Part shown: piece by piece, positions 12,387 through 23,070 of the stretch
How the letters are laid out: each line of letters begins with the position of its first letter
Position numbering within the stretch: the first letter of the stretch is position 1
Assembly (NCBI GenBank): GCA_009801085.1
Contig: VNWV01000004.1
Coordinates: forward strand, 2,604,001 to 2,668,000
Length of the DNA stretch: 64,000 nt
Direction: 5' to 3'
Source: Lasiodiplodia sp. COLG20
Lineage: Eukaryota > Ascomycota > Dothideomycetes > Botryosphaeriales > Botryosphaeriaceae
Made by a program: the position numbers and the translations under genes
Notes under the pieces: generated by a model
Told to the model about the DNA's origin: nothing
Database searches by the model: none
The model's input: only the letters and a program-made list of their open reading frames with translations

Positions 12387-14026
12387 ATGAGTTGGAAAGG
12401 CTTTACCAAGGGCATCACACGCGTAAGCAAGCTCAGGCAGAGCCCGGCGAATGATTATCGGTGCCTGACATGTCTCTCTTCTCCAGGCCCCTCAACAGGT
12501 CAAAGCAAAATTCAATCTCGTGAGTCCTGCCACCGCGCCGGCCGCCCTCAGCGCTACCGCGAGCTGCCGCGCGCATACAAGGTCCGCGCATAGCTGACGA
12601 GGGGCTCCATTGCGCAGGGCGAAGTCTCAAAAGATGCCGTATACATCGATGCCGAACGGCGCTTCGAGGAGCTAGAAAAGGAAACGAAGAAGCTGCACGA
12701 TGAATCCAAGAAGTAAACATGGCCCCACAGTCTGCGCCGGCGCTATACTGACGTGTGCAGGTACTTTGACGCCATCAATGGTACTGTCGCTTCCACCGCG
12801 GCTTCAGCTGAGCGCATTACTGACCCTGCCCTATAGGCATGCTGACCCACCAGATCGAGTTCTCCAAAGCCATCCAAGAAATCTACAAGCCCATTTCCGG
12901 TCGCATGTCGGACCCCGACTCGTTCATATCAGAAGGCAACCCCGAAGGCATCCGCGCATGTGAGGAATATGAGGCTATCGTGAAGGACCTGCAGGAGCAG
13001 CTCGCCCCCGAGCTGGAGATGATTGAGACGCGTGTGATCAGGCCGGCCGACGAGCTTATGGAGATAATCAAGGTTATCCGGAAGCTTGCTGTCAAGAGAG
13101 ATCACAAGCAGCTCGACTATGACCGCCACCGGGCCACCCTCAAGAAGCTGCAGGAAAAGAAGGACAGATCCCTCAAGGATGAGAAGGCACTCTACAGGGC
13201 AGAGAACGACGTGGAGCTGGCAACGCAGGAATACAACTACTTCAACGACCTGCTCAAGGACGAGCTGCCCAAGCTCTTTGCCCTAGAGCGGGAGTTCATC
13301 AAGCCGCTCTTTCAGTCATTCTACTACATGCAGCTTAACGTTTTCTACACCTTGCACGAAAAGATGCAGAATATGGACATTGGATATTTCAACCTCCAGC
13401 TGGACATCGAGGCTGGCTTTGAGGAGAAGCGGGGCGACATCAAGGAGCAGGCGGAGGCTCTCGCAATCACAAAGTTCAAGACAACCGGTGGAGTCAGGCG
13501 GCCGCCGGCACTCAAGTACGGCCAGCAGAAGCAGCTTGCCATCGAGGGCAACACCTCGTCGCCAAGCCGCCGTCTCACGATGGACTCCGCAGACACTCAG
13601 GCACCGCCCCCGTACAGCAGCGCGCTAGCTTCACCCACCGTCGCGAACAGCCTCAGCGCCGGTGGCACCGACATCAAGCGATCTGCCAGCACCGGCAGCA
13701 ACTGGGGTGCTCTGGCCAAGTCCAAGGGCGCCGCCCCTCCGCCCCCGAAGCCCAAGCCCGCTCGTTTCAGCGGCGCCCCTGCAGTAGAAACGTGTACCGC
13801 ACTGTACGATTACGAGGCACAGGCAGAGGGAGATCTCAGCTTCACGACCGGCGAGGTCATCGAAATCCTGAGCAGAACGCAGAGCGAGAACGAGTGGTGG
13901 ACAGGAAAGGTGAACGGACGGCAGGGGCAGTTCCCAGGTGAGTTATGCAAGGAACTGAATCATTCACGTCGAGGACACGATTCACTGATGACCCTTCCAG
14001 GCAACTATGTACGCTTGAACTCTTAG
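12387..14026 (+). CDS. RVS167: Amphiphysin-like BAR-SH3 adaptor (Rvs167/Hob1 type)
   Basis: Membrane-bending adaptor acting in endocytosis and cortical actin organisation. Six exons: 12387-12422, 12487-12519, 12618-12712, 12761-12780, 12837-13937 and 14001-14026, giving 436 residues. The BAR domain spans about 1-240, beginning [21 protein letters not shown] and including [24 protein letters not shown] and [20 protein letters not shown] Pro/Ser-rich linker carries [12 protein letters not shown], and the C-terminal SH3 has [15 protein letters not shown] and GQFPGNYVRL. The fourth exon is a 20-nt microexon. The last intron (13938-14000, 63 bp) is a multiple of three and has no in-frame stop, so a retained form would add 21 residues inside the SH3 domain; GQFPG joined to NYV matches the family, so I treat it as spliced. 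Confidence 0.95.
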
Positions 14027-17000
14027 ACTAACTAGATCGGAGACCTTTGGCGGTGACTCGGGGCGTTTTCTGGTTCATTGTTCTTCCCCCTTTGCGCTTT
14101 ACCCTCAGCGTTCCACTGTGTTCAGCGAACAGGAGGCTTGTCATGTGAGCCGACGGCTGACTGCTTTTTCTTGTTATCCCTTTCTTTGTTAACCCCCGTC
14201 ATTTCTGTTGCCAAGAGAGTAATCCCCCATTCCACTATACCAAGGATTCTTAGGTAACGCACTTGGGTAGTTCAAAAGGCAGTGGCTGCATATATCACGT
14301 GGAAGCAGTATATGGTACATTCCCTTCTGAACAGTGCATGTCCAGCGTGTCTTCATTCCGGCGGCGGAAATTCGGCGCAGACCCAGCTGAGGGGGAGGGG
14401 CTGCGGTGCAAGTGCGCAAACTCCCAATAAAGGCCCAGATGCGATGTACAGGTGATCGACAGGCCACCCCTGGAGCAGGTGTCAGTGCTTCTATGACGCC
14501 AGCGCTCCGACACCTGACCTCGCATAATGAGCTACAGCGGCTCTTTAAAAGCCTCTTCGGCCAGCGCCAGACTTTTTGGCTTCGTCGCAATGTGGTCCTT
14601 TAACTATGCTTCGCATATTAGCCAACAAATCGACTCGTCCTGTGTGCTGTGTGCGTGAGATTCTCAAGCTAGTTACGTTAAATCGTCGACCCTCGAGAAA
14701 CAAGGGTCTGTCCACGTTGATTCATGTTGATAAGTTTCATCAGTATATCACAATTATTCAGATATGGATGATTGATGATGAAGAACACCATTACTATGAA
14801 ATTGATATCCTTAAAAATCACCTTATGAAGCAATTGCCGGCTCAGCGAGGCACAAGAAGTCTGAAGCCAAGGTGTGCCATGCGCCCAACGAAGACGCAAG
14901 TGTGTGTAGTACTCAATTTCGTTGCTGTGAGCATTTTCTGCCTTATGCCTGAAGTGAATCGTGGAAGGAAAGAGCAAAAAGTCCGGCACATAAATATTTC
15001 TGCTGGAGCAGCTTAACGCACGTGCCGTCTAGCTGATGTGGTACATTACTGTATGATGCAACTGTGACCGGTCGGCGGCCATGTGGCCCAAATTTGAAGC
15101 TCATGGTGGCGGCCCTTCAGTGAAATATAGTACCACACTACCTGTCCTCGGGATCCTCGGTGTTGTGCTCATGTGTGCAAGAAATATTGGGGAGACAAAA
15201 CAGACACCGGCGTTGTTTCTTCCGAAATCCATACGGTGAAGCAGAGTTGAGGCTTACGTATTAAAACTTTTTTCCTACAGCTGCTTGCAATAGGGCCTTT
15301 ATAGAATGACGGATATTGACGTGAAATAACGGTGTGAATAATGAAAATGAGCTGATACTGAGGAGGAGTACTTCTAAATAATCCCAATTCCCTGCTGTAG
15401 CTTTTGGGTCTTCGAGTATTGTATGTCAAAGCTCATCAAAAATGGTATCGGTGAAAGGAATAATATCTTGTGACCCGTACTGGCCAACCTCACAAACAAA
15501 GATGCATTGCCTCAGTAACATCTCTGCCTTGCACCATCACTTCAATTATATTATACCACCAACGGATCACCCTCACTTTCGAGCAGGGCATATTAACCAA
15601 AACGGTAATAGAAATTCGAGTTCGAACATAGAAGAAAAGTATTAACAGAGATAAAAAACATAGTGGCTTTAACATAACTTTTTCAAACGACAGGATATCG
15701 AACAGTATATACGACAGGTGGTAGTGGTGTAGTACTACCATACGAGTCAATCCAAACCTGATCGGGAAGAAGCAGTGGCTTAGTGACAGCAAAAGAAGCA
15801 GACCGAGTATTCGGAGTAAGTATAAGCGAGCACTCGGCAAGCCGCAGGCACCGTGTTAAAGCATGTCCGGCAGACTGTTTGTAAAATGAATTCACACAGT
15901 AACAGAGAATATAAATAAACAGAAGAAGCCGGAGATTTTCTCCACACACTATCTCCACAGTGGTTAATCCGAGCCGTCAGGCCAGAGCTCTTACTGAACG
16001 AGACGAGGTGATACAAGTAGCCCAGCTTTCGACGTCTTGGATGTAACCGCTTTTTAAACTTTCCTGCTATATTGACAAGATATCTTGTTTAAACGGCCGC
16101 GATGCAGTGAAGGCTTTTAAGCCTGTAAGGGTACCTTCACTTGCTGTATAAAGAACAAGAAGGGGCGAAGCTTACATGCTCGAGGCGCAAGTGACTAAAT
16201 GTCGTTGTTATGAGCTACATGCAGAATTAGATGCCGTAATAGTTATTTTAAACACTATCAATTAATAAAGTCACACGATTTTACGCCTTCAATTGATCCG
16301 CTGAATGCTCAGATTATGCGAATTTCGTCCAGGAGAACTTGTGTGATTGGAGAGGAGGGGGAAAAAAGAAAAGAGATTTCATAGCTGGCTTTCTAGAATG
16401 GATGATTGTACCGGGTAAGATACTTGGTGTTTCAGAAAAAAAAAAAGGGTAATGAACGCAACGATGTATTGCAATATCTGCTCCTAGTCGACACCGGCTA
16501 CCGCCCGGAGGTCCAGGGGAGGGGGGTTATATACCCAGCAACACGGACTCGAAGACGGACGTTCGTCCTTTTCATTCCGTGCAACACGATGACATGCGGA
16601 AATGAAGATGAGCAGCCCTGAATTTTGACCCTATACTACACCAACGGCCCTCGACCCTGCTCACATGAAGCTAGATTCACGTACAATTGCAACAAAATAG
16701 AGAAGTCGAAGCTCTCGCCCAGACATATTTGTTAAATTTGGTTCACCTGGTATGCAACAAAATTCGGGAGTTTCATATTGCGTATTTTCATCCACATAGA
16801 TCATTCTTTCGCATTTCTTAGCAACATCTGTTCTTGTCCAGAAAACACAAGTTGTCAATACGTGACAGTGAGCTTATGGTGGCACCTCTGAGGCGGCTGC
16901 ATCATCAGCAGATTTCCCCGCGGGCCAGTTGAGCTGGCAGAGCTGACAGAGCTGGCGACGCTGGAAGCAAGGAACAACTAGCAATAACAGCACTAGTTCC

Positions 17001-17230
17001 GGCGCCGCAAGCGCTATCAGAACCACGAGTGCCGTTCGTAATCTTTGTTAGCAATTTTAGCAGTCACGCGGTGATGGTGAGCGGATGAATATTAATAGAG
17101 GGTTCCCGAAGAAAGCCAGTATTGATTTCAAGGTCCCTTTGATTAATCATCATTTCGCCTCAATGAAAATATTCTCTGTTTCGTTTATTTCCCTCGCTTC
17201 GTGATCCAGGCCCAGAGTAGATCAAGGAAC
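14027..17230. other. 3.2 kb AT-richer gap, no gene supported
   Basis: Both flanking genes end here (BAR-SH3 from the left, the dehydrogenase from the right). Base composition is more AT-rich than in the genes, with many short frames but no domain, no coherent splicing and no tRNA arms. It could be decayed repeat DNA, but I could not identify terminal repeats or a transposon protein. Confidence 0.5.
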
Positions 17231-18366
17231 TCAGAAGTTGAACTTCTCACCAACCAACTCCTCGCTCATCTTCCACAGCCTCTCCGCATCATACGAGTTC
17301 CTCGCCCAAGGGCCGACCATGTCGAAGCTCGCAATCTGTGCGTCTCTCAAGAACTTGCCATTGTCCTCTGCAACGACACCTTGTCAGCTCGTCCGAAAAA
17401 AGGGAATTCTGCACAGCTGGAGAACTTACTCTCAAGGCCATTCCCAAACGCAGCAACAACGTGCGTCGATGTTCCCTCATCCAGCGTCTTGAACGGGGTC
17501 TTCTCCCAGTACTCCTTGGAGCCTTGCGGGTTTCCGTTACTGTCGAACACGCTTACTGCAACCAACATATTAGCAAAAATTGCCCCAGCGCAAGACAGAA
17601 AGTTCAATCAGAGAAACTTACTCAACTCCGACCAATCATCACCCTCGATATCAATATGCCTCCCCAAGTTCGTCATGATAGCACCAGGATGCAAGCTGAA
17701 CGCCAGCAACCCCTTAGCTCCCAGCTTATCCGCCAACGCCCACGCGTACAAACAATTCGCCGTCTTCGCCTGCCCGTAGCTGCGCCACTTGTCGTAAGAC
17801 TCCCCGCCGCGGAACCCCGGGTCGGCCCAGCGCACGGGGCCGAGCTGGTGGCCCTCACTGCTCACCACAACCACACGCGGCTGCTTGCTCTTGCTCTTGC
17901 CGTCCAGCATGCCGGGGATGATGCGGTTGGCGAAGACGAAATGGCCGAGGTGGTTCGTGCCGAACTGGCGCTCGAAGCCGTCGGCGGTGGTGCCGTAGGG
18001 GCAAGCCATAATCCCAGCATTCAGCATGAGCACATCGATGACGACGCCTTCGTCCTGCTGCATCTTGACCACCTCGTCCGCCGCGCGCCGCACCGACGCC
18101 AGCGCGCTGAGGTCGACGACGACGCCCCGGATGGGGACGTCTGGGTGCTTGGCGTGGATGGCGGCGGTCGTGGCGTCGATGGTGTCCTGCGTGCGCGAGG
18201 CCAGGATGAGGAGGGCTGGCGCGTGCGCGGCGATGGTCTCGACGAAGTGCGAGCCCAGGCTGTTGGGCGTCACGCCCGTCGTGAGGACCGTCTTGCCCCG
18301 GATGTTGGAGGCGAGGTCCGAGGAGACCTCGGTGGCGGTGGTGTGGAAGCCGTACGGTGGGGCCAT
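17231..18366 (-). CDS. Short-chain dehydrogenase/reductase, retinol-dehydrogenase-like
   Basis: NAD(P)-dependent oxidoreductase with a Rossmann fold; substrate unknown. Three exons, 17622-18366, 17430-17555 and 17231-17367, give 335 residues with two phase-1 introns (66 and 62 bp). The cofactor motif VLTTGVTPNSLG is near residues 27-38; LNAGIMACP is the NNAG-equivalent and has Leu in place of the first Asn. Catalytic VVSSEGH supplies the Ser, and YGQAKTAN supplies Tyr and Lys; SLHPGAIMTNL is the usual cofactor-side loop. The C-terminal ERLWKMSEELVG resembles fungal WWOX/retinol-dehydrogenase-like members. The second dehydrogenase at 42.4 kb has an intron at the same C-terminal site and phase. 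A TATA box lies about 110 bp upstream. Confidence 0.9.
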
Positions 18367-18978
18367 GGTTGTGTGGTGTGGTGTTGAGGTGTGGTGGTTT
18401 GGAGAAGGATTTGGGTCAATTGAAGTTTAAGAGGAGTGTTTGAATGCTCGGACTGATTGCAAGAGCGGCGGTGATTTATATAGTGTAGGCAATTAAGATT
18501 GAGGTGATTCCACGTGCAAGCGATTTGAATGTGTCCCTTCAGCTCTTGCAGGAAACGGACAAAGATCACTCAATCACAGGAGTTAGGACGGAGGTGCTGA
18601 CTACAGACAAGAAAAAGTCAAGCTTGGCCGAGTCAGCTTAAAATACTCGAGAGCCAGCCAAGCAGTAGATTGATTGGACCAATACCATCAAAGATGGTGG
18701 GATTGGAGTAGGCTGCCACGGACATAGTGGGGCGACATCTGGGGCGTGGTGCCTTGAGGCGGAGTTAACACGGACGAGCCACAAACCAAGAGTAGATCAC
18801 AAGCTTTAAATCCGGCCCCTCCGCCGCCCGCAAATTACGAAGACCTTGTGCATGCCCCGGCTCAGACGCCGCACGCCACACCAAGACCTTCCTCATCCAC
18901 AATCTGACACTCGGCGCCTGAATAAACATGGCTTAGTCACCTTACTCATCTCGACATGGCGTCCCACCATCGTCATGA
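18367..18978. other. Intergenic between dehydrogenase and Cys-rich protein
   Basis: 612 bp that include the dehydrogenase promoter (TATA at 18474-18483) and the 3' end of the following minus-strand gene. No other gene supported. Confidence 0.5.
18474..18483 (-). promoter_or_regulatory. TATA box of the first dehydrogenase
   Basis: Minus-strand CTATATAAAT about 110 bp upstream of the ATG at 18366. A good consensus match at a sensible distance. Confidence 0.5.
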
Positions 18979-19758
18979 TCATAAAGCCCCTCCCATCGCC
19001 AACACCACCCCCCACCACGCCCGCCCTTCCACCGCCCAACTGCCACCAGGTAGCGACGCGCCACCCGTTGCCGCCGCACCCGCCCGACTACTCGTAACAA
19101 ATCTCACCCCGCCGTCCGTTGTCGTCGCTGCCGCGGAGGATGATGATGATGGCGGCACACTACTCGTCACGACTTCCCCGCTCTCCTCGGTGACAGCCAC
19201 CCACACCACGCTGCCCAAGCTGCACACCTCGGCGTCGTCATCGCGGTAGATGACGCCGCCGGAGCAGCACACGCCGTTGCGCATGTTGCCCGGGCAGCCG
19301 CTGTAGTCGCCACTGCTCTGCGCGTCCGCGATCTGCTGCTCCGACAGCGGCAGCGCCCAGACGAACTGGCCTGCCGGGCAGCACGAAGATGGTTCCTGCT
19401 GCCCGTCGTACAGCTCGTCGTAGTCGCAGTCGAGCATCTGGTTGCCCGCGCAGCACACGCCGCCGTATGTGTAGTAGAGGCCCGGGCATGGGATCGGTGG
19501 TGTGATTTGGAAGCCGTCCCCGGTGGTGGTTGTGGTGGGCGTTGTGGTGGTGGAGGAGATGCCTTCGTCTGCGTCGTTGGCTGTGGTGGTCATGGCTGCG
19601 GATGGTGATGTGGTAGATGTGTCTTTGGGGAAGAGGTCGGTGTTGTCGAGTAAGGCCCAGCTGGTACTGGTCGAGTATGTCGTCGTGCTTTGGGCGTTTG
19701 CCAGCAGAGCCCATGCCGCCACGAGAAAAAGGACGCCCGGTGAGCTGTGGATGGCCAT
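18979..19758 (-). CDS. Secreted cysteine-rich protein, possibly GPI-anchored
   Basis: Single-exon protein of 259 residues if it starts at MAIHSSPG; an in-frame ATG 51 nt upstream would put a polar stretch before the signal peptide, so I prefer the later one. Residues 4-22 are a clear signal peptide ending ANA-QS. A Thr/Ser-rich region (24-80) is likely O-glycosylated. Ten cysteines follow in two similar modules: C91, C102-C103, C111, C126-C127 and C155, C164-C165, C179, each with a CPG...NGVCC or CPG...GGVCC core followed by VVWVAV or FVWALP. A Ser-rich stretch and a short hydrophobic end (WWGVVLAMGGAL) suggest a GPI signal, though it is short. I recognise no named domain. Wall or extracellular protein is inference. 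Confidence 0.72.
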   Translation of the reverse strand: MAIHSSPGVLFLVAAWALLANAQSTTTYSTSTSWALLDNTDLFPKDTSTTSPSAAMTTTANDADEGISSTTTTPTTTTTGDGFQITPPIPCPGLYYTYGGVCCAGNQMLDCDYDELYDGQQEPSSCCPAGQFVWALPLSEQQIADAQSSGDYSGCPGNMRNGVCCSGGVIYRDDDAEVCSLGSVVWVAVTEESGEVVTSSVPPSSSSSAAATTTDGGVRFVTSSRAGAAATGGASLPGGSWAVEGRAWWGVVLAMGGAL

Positions 19759-20093
19759 TGTGAGCGGTGCGACTACGGTCAGTGCATAGAGATTCTGTTC
19801 ATCATTCATGTTAAGAGAGCGGGCATCAGGAGGTACCCACCATCTGAGCTATCGTGCGCTAGACCCGGAGATTGTCGAAGGATTTCCGTGTTGCGCGCTA
19901 GCCGAGCGTTGCTTTTTCAACCGCGGCAAGTATCAATGCTGGACAAATCTGGTGATACATTCCGCGGGACTTTTGTGATATTTCTACAGGTTTGGCCTTG
20001 CTCAATGGGTCGCTGTGTGTTCGAATGAAATGAAATCTGCTTTAACTGCCAGAAAACAGGCCGATCGGTTCTCAAAAATGGCTTTTCCAAAGT
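19759..20093. other. Intergenic, 335 bp
   Basis: Promoter of the Cys-rich protein plus the 3' side of the dihydroorotate dehydrogenase gene. Nothing else seen. Confidence 0.5.
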
Positions 20094-21917
20094 CTATTCC
20101 TTCTTGATCTCCTTCCTCATCTGGTTCTTGATCTTAGTCACCGTGCCGCTGCCATTATACACCATGGTAGTGTAGATCATGGCCACGCTGGCACCCGCGT
20201 TCAGCAGCTGCAGCGCTTGTTTACCATTCGTCACGCCACCCGTAGCCCAGATCTCCTTCGGCTTGTGCGAATAGGGCGTCCTGTCACCGGCCACCTGTTC
20301 CGCCGCCGAGGGAGCTGCGACCTTCACAACCGGCGCAATCTCAGTCAAGTCGTCGGGGCTGGTGGTGACGTTCTCGGTGGGGTCAGCGACCTTGACCTCC
20401 GCAGACGCCGAAGCCTCCGATGCGACATCTGCCGCACCAGCCTCAATCTTCTCGACGATGGAAGTCTCTGGCTTATCTTCCTTGGGCTCAAGCCTAGGCC
20501 CCTGGTCCAGCATCTTCCTATACTTCGCCACCATTCCGAGCGTCTTGTCAAACAGCTGCGGTCCAGAGTAGCCACCCGTCTCAAGCAGCGTCTCCTGCTC
20601 GTGTGCCGGCATGATGTAGCCTCGGGGCAGGGGCGCAGGCCTGCTCTTCGTAGTGTTTCCAACGATGACGCCGTCGACGCCGCTCTCCCAGACAGCATCG
20701 CAGATGCCGGACATCTGCTCATCCGTGTCTTCGTCCGGAGAGACCTTGACCATAACGGCGGGCTTAGTCTTGCGATCAGCCGCCTTCGCAGCGTTGACGA
20801 CACCCGTCAGGATGCGAGTAAGCGGCTCGACACGCTGCAGCGAGCGCAGGCCGGGCGTGTTGGGGCTAGATACATTGACAACGATGACGTCGGCGTACTT
20901 GGCGAGGCGGTCGACGCAGTAGACGTAGTCGTTCTTGATGGCCTCGATGTCGGTCTCAGGCGTCGTCTTGTTCTTCGCGACCTATATGGGGTGGCGCCAT
21001 GTCAGCCTTGAATTTTCCTTCACTCATCCTTCTGAAGTGGTGTGAGGTCAGGCAGGGCAGCGCACCTGCACACACATGAGCTTGCCGGGAACCAAGCTGC
21101 CCGGCGGCACGCCCGCAGCACCGTCCAGCACGGCCTGCTCAGCATCCGGTCCAAGGCCATAGCCCATCTGGTATGCGAACTCGCGAACGCGCTGGCGCAG
21201 GCGGGCGGCGATGTTGTCGGCGCCCTCGGAGTTGAGGCCGTAGCGGTTGATCAGACCTTCCTGCGAGACGACGCGGAAGCAGCGCGGCTGCGGGTTGCCA
21301 GGCTGTGGCTTGGGCGTGATGCCGCCGACCTCGACGACGGCCGGGCCCAGCGCGAAGAGCGGATCTGGGACCTCTGCGTTCTTGTCTAGCCCAGCCGAGA
21401 TGCCTATGGGGTTGTCCAGCGTGTGCCCGAAGACGGTAATGCGCAGGTCGCCCGCGCCGTCTGGGTCGCCGCGCTCGCGGGGGTGCAGGCCTAGCTGGTA
21501 GAGCGTCTGCAGTGCCTTGGTGCCGACATGGTGGGCGTCCTCGGCATCAGACCAGATGGTGCGGATGAGCGGTGGCACCAGGTACTGGTGAGCGCTGGCG
21601 CGAGTATCGGTGAAGTAGAGGTAGCCGACGCCAGAGAGGAGTGCGAACGTGGTACCGTAGGCATAGCGCTTGAAGCGTGAGCCGGCAGACCGGGTTCCCT
21701 TCTTCACTTCCTTCGCGGTTTCAGTGGCGGCTTTCGACGCGGTTTCGGAGGCGGCTTCGGGGGTCGTGGACGAGAGGCGGACGGTAGGGGAGCGAAGGAG
21801 GCTCGAGGGCTGCCATTGGCGGTTCAGAGGAGCCTGGTTGAACAGGCGCAGAGGTGCCCGACCGGGCGCGTGCCGTGACAGCACGTTTGCGCGGGCTGCC
21901 ATTTGTGCTGCTGTCAA
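20094..21917 (-). CDS. URA9: Dihydroorotate dehydrogenase (quinone), mitochondrial
   Basis: Class 2 enzyme of the inner mitochondrial membrane; oxidises dihydroorotate to orotate in pyrimidine synthesis and passes electrons to ubiquinone through FMN. Exons 21066-21917 and 20094-20981, with an 84-bp intron, give 579 residues (574 if the Met at 21902 is used). The N-terminus is Arg/Ser/Ala-rich and is followed by a membrane helix (TTFALLSGVGYLYF, about residues 83-97). FMN-barrel motifs include NPIGISAGLDKNAEV, EVGGITPKPQPGNPQPR, NRYGLNSEG and NVSSPNTPGLRSLQ with the class-2 catalytic Ser. ATGGVTNGKQALQLLNAGASV is the phosphate-binding end. An Ala/Glu-rich insert of about 70 residues sits between the barrel strands, between LDQGPRLEP and SHKPKEIW. 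Confidence 0.95.
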
Positions 21918-22964
21918 GGAGTCGGAAACTTCGAGGTCGCGAGAGCGAGCCGTGACGTGAGTCGCCGCTTATGTAAGCGCGGGAGAGCTACCCGGCAGCC
22001 CGCTCCTTGACCACGGTGGGACCAAATCATGGAAAAGATGTAAAGATAACTTAACACTGAAAATTGAGTTGATTAGGTTGCAATGATGAAATTTGACTTT
22101 CTTGAATGTACCAGCGGAGCATGAGGGACTTCTAGTCGGACGAACGGCACGAAAGTGTAGGTCTCAATGCGCATACTCGAGGCCAGTGAGTAGTTATGAA
22201 CTGGTGGAAAGATCTTTCAACAAAGAACAGAAAGATGAAGAGATTCAGTGTGCATATGCTCTCCGGAGAAAGCTCTTTAGTCTGAACTGCGGTATACAAA
22301 CGTGAATTCTGGAGAATACTCTCGGCCAGCGGCATGGCGATGGTACGAAGTCGGTATATTCGAAATAGAGACGCGTAGTTGAAGTGTTTATTTGCATATA
22401 AATGCTAAAAACCCCTACACAAACCACGTACGTAGAAGAGCATCAGCTCTCCAACCCTCATTGCGATACTAGATGAACAAACATCAGGCTCATATTGGTG
22501 CAGAAGCCGAGCTCCGAGCATGGGCCGGGCATGGTGCCCCAGAGCCGAGGCACCGCACAGACCCTGAGAGAAATCTCAGCACCAGCAAAATGGAGAACAG
22601 TATAGCATCACGACCAGCGCTGCTATTTGGAAAACAGTCCTACACCTTGCTTCTTGGTGCTTTCATAAGTTCCATGCCGAAGTTTCGTGTCTTTTGGCTT
22701 TCAGGAGACGACGCACGGCCCCCCGAGGCTAACCTCAGCATCAGCGAGATGGGCAATAGCAGAACACCACAACCAGCACTGCTGCTGGCAAACGGCTTTG
22801 CACACTGTCTTCTGGCGCTTTGTTACCCTACATACTAGAGTCTCTTGGTTTTTGGCTTACAGAAACACTGTTTTCGCTGCAAAACTTCCCCTGCTCCCGC
22901 CCTTCTTTCAGGACTTTCGGAACAAAGTATATATCATTTTTATTGCATTTCCAAGCTCTATACC
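21918..22964. other. Intergenic upstream of tRNA-Leu, includes tandem duplication
   Basis: Starts with the promoter of the dihydroorotate dehydrogenase gene. The right half contains the duplicated unit annotated at 22575-22862. No protein gene supported. Confidence 0.5.
22575..22862 (+). repeat. Diverged tandem duplication, about 159-bp period
   Basis: Segment 22575-22704 reappears at 22734-22862. Both copies run from CTCAGCA(C/T)CAGC through CCAGC(G/A)CTGCT to TTTGGCTT(T/A)CAG, with roughly 70 percent identity by eye and few length changes. The sequence before each copy is also similar (GAGGC...CTCAGC), giving a unit near 159 bp. It ends about 100 bp before the tRNA-Leu. A frame runs through both copies, but I do not trust it as a gene. 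Confidence 0.7.
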
Positions 22965-23055
22965 GGGCAGGTGGCCGAGTGGTTAAGGCGCTACGTTTAG
23001 GAGCTATTCCAAACCGTAGTGGGAAACCGCGTGCGTTCGAACCGCACCCTGCTCA
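22965..23055 (+). tRNA. tRNA-Leu (anticodon UAG) with 12-nt intron
   Basis: Acceptor stem GGGCAGG / CCTGCTC (one G-T pair), D-arm GCC...GGC with the A-box GTGGCCGAGTGG, anticodon stem CTACG / CGTAG, long variable arm as in Leu tRNAs, T-arm GTGCG-TTCGAAC-CGCAC with the B-box, and discriminator A. The loop reads TT-TAG-G, then a 12-nt intron at 23002-23013, then C. The intron contains CTA, complementary to the anticodon, as is typical. It reads CUA codons. A T-run terminator follows. Confidence 0.93.
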
Positions 23056-23063
23056 ATATTTCC

Positions 23064-23070
23064 TTTTTTT
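23064..23070 (+). terminator. Pol III terminator of tRNA-Leu
   Basis: Seven consecutive T beginning 9 nt after the tRNA end. Confidence 0.8.

Noticed and set aside
14576..15016. 146-residue plus-strand open frame
   Set aside because: No domain, no coherent composition and no splice partners; typical chance frame in AT-richer DNA.
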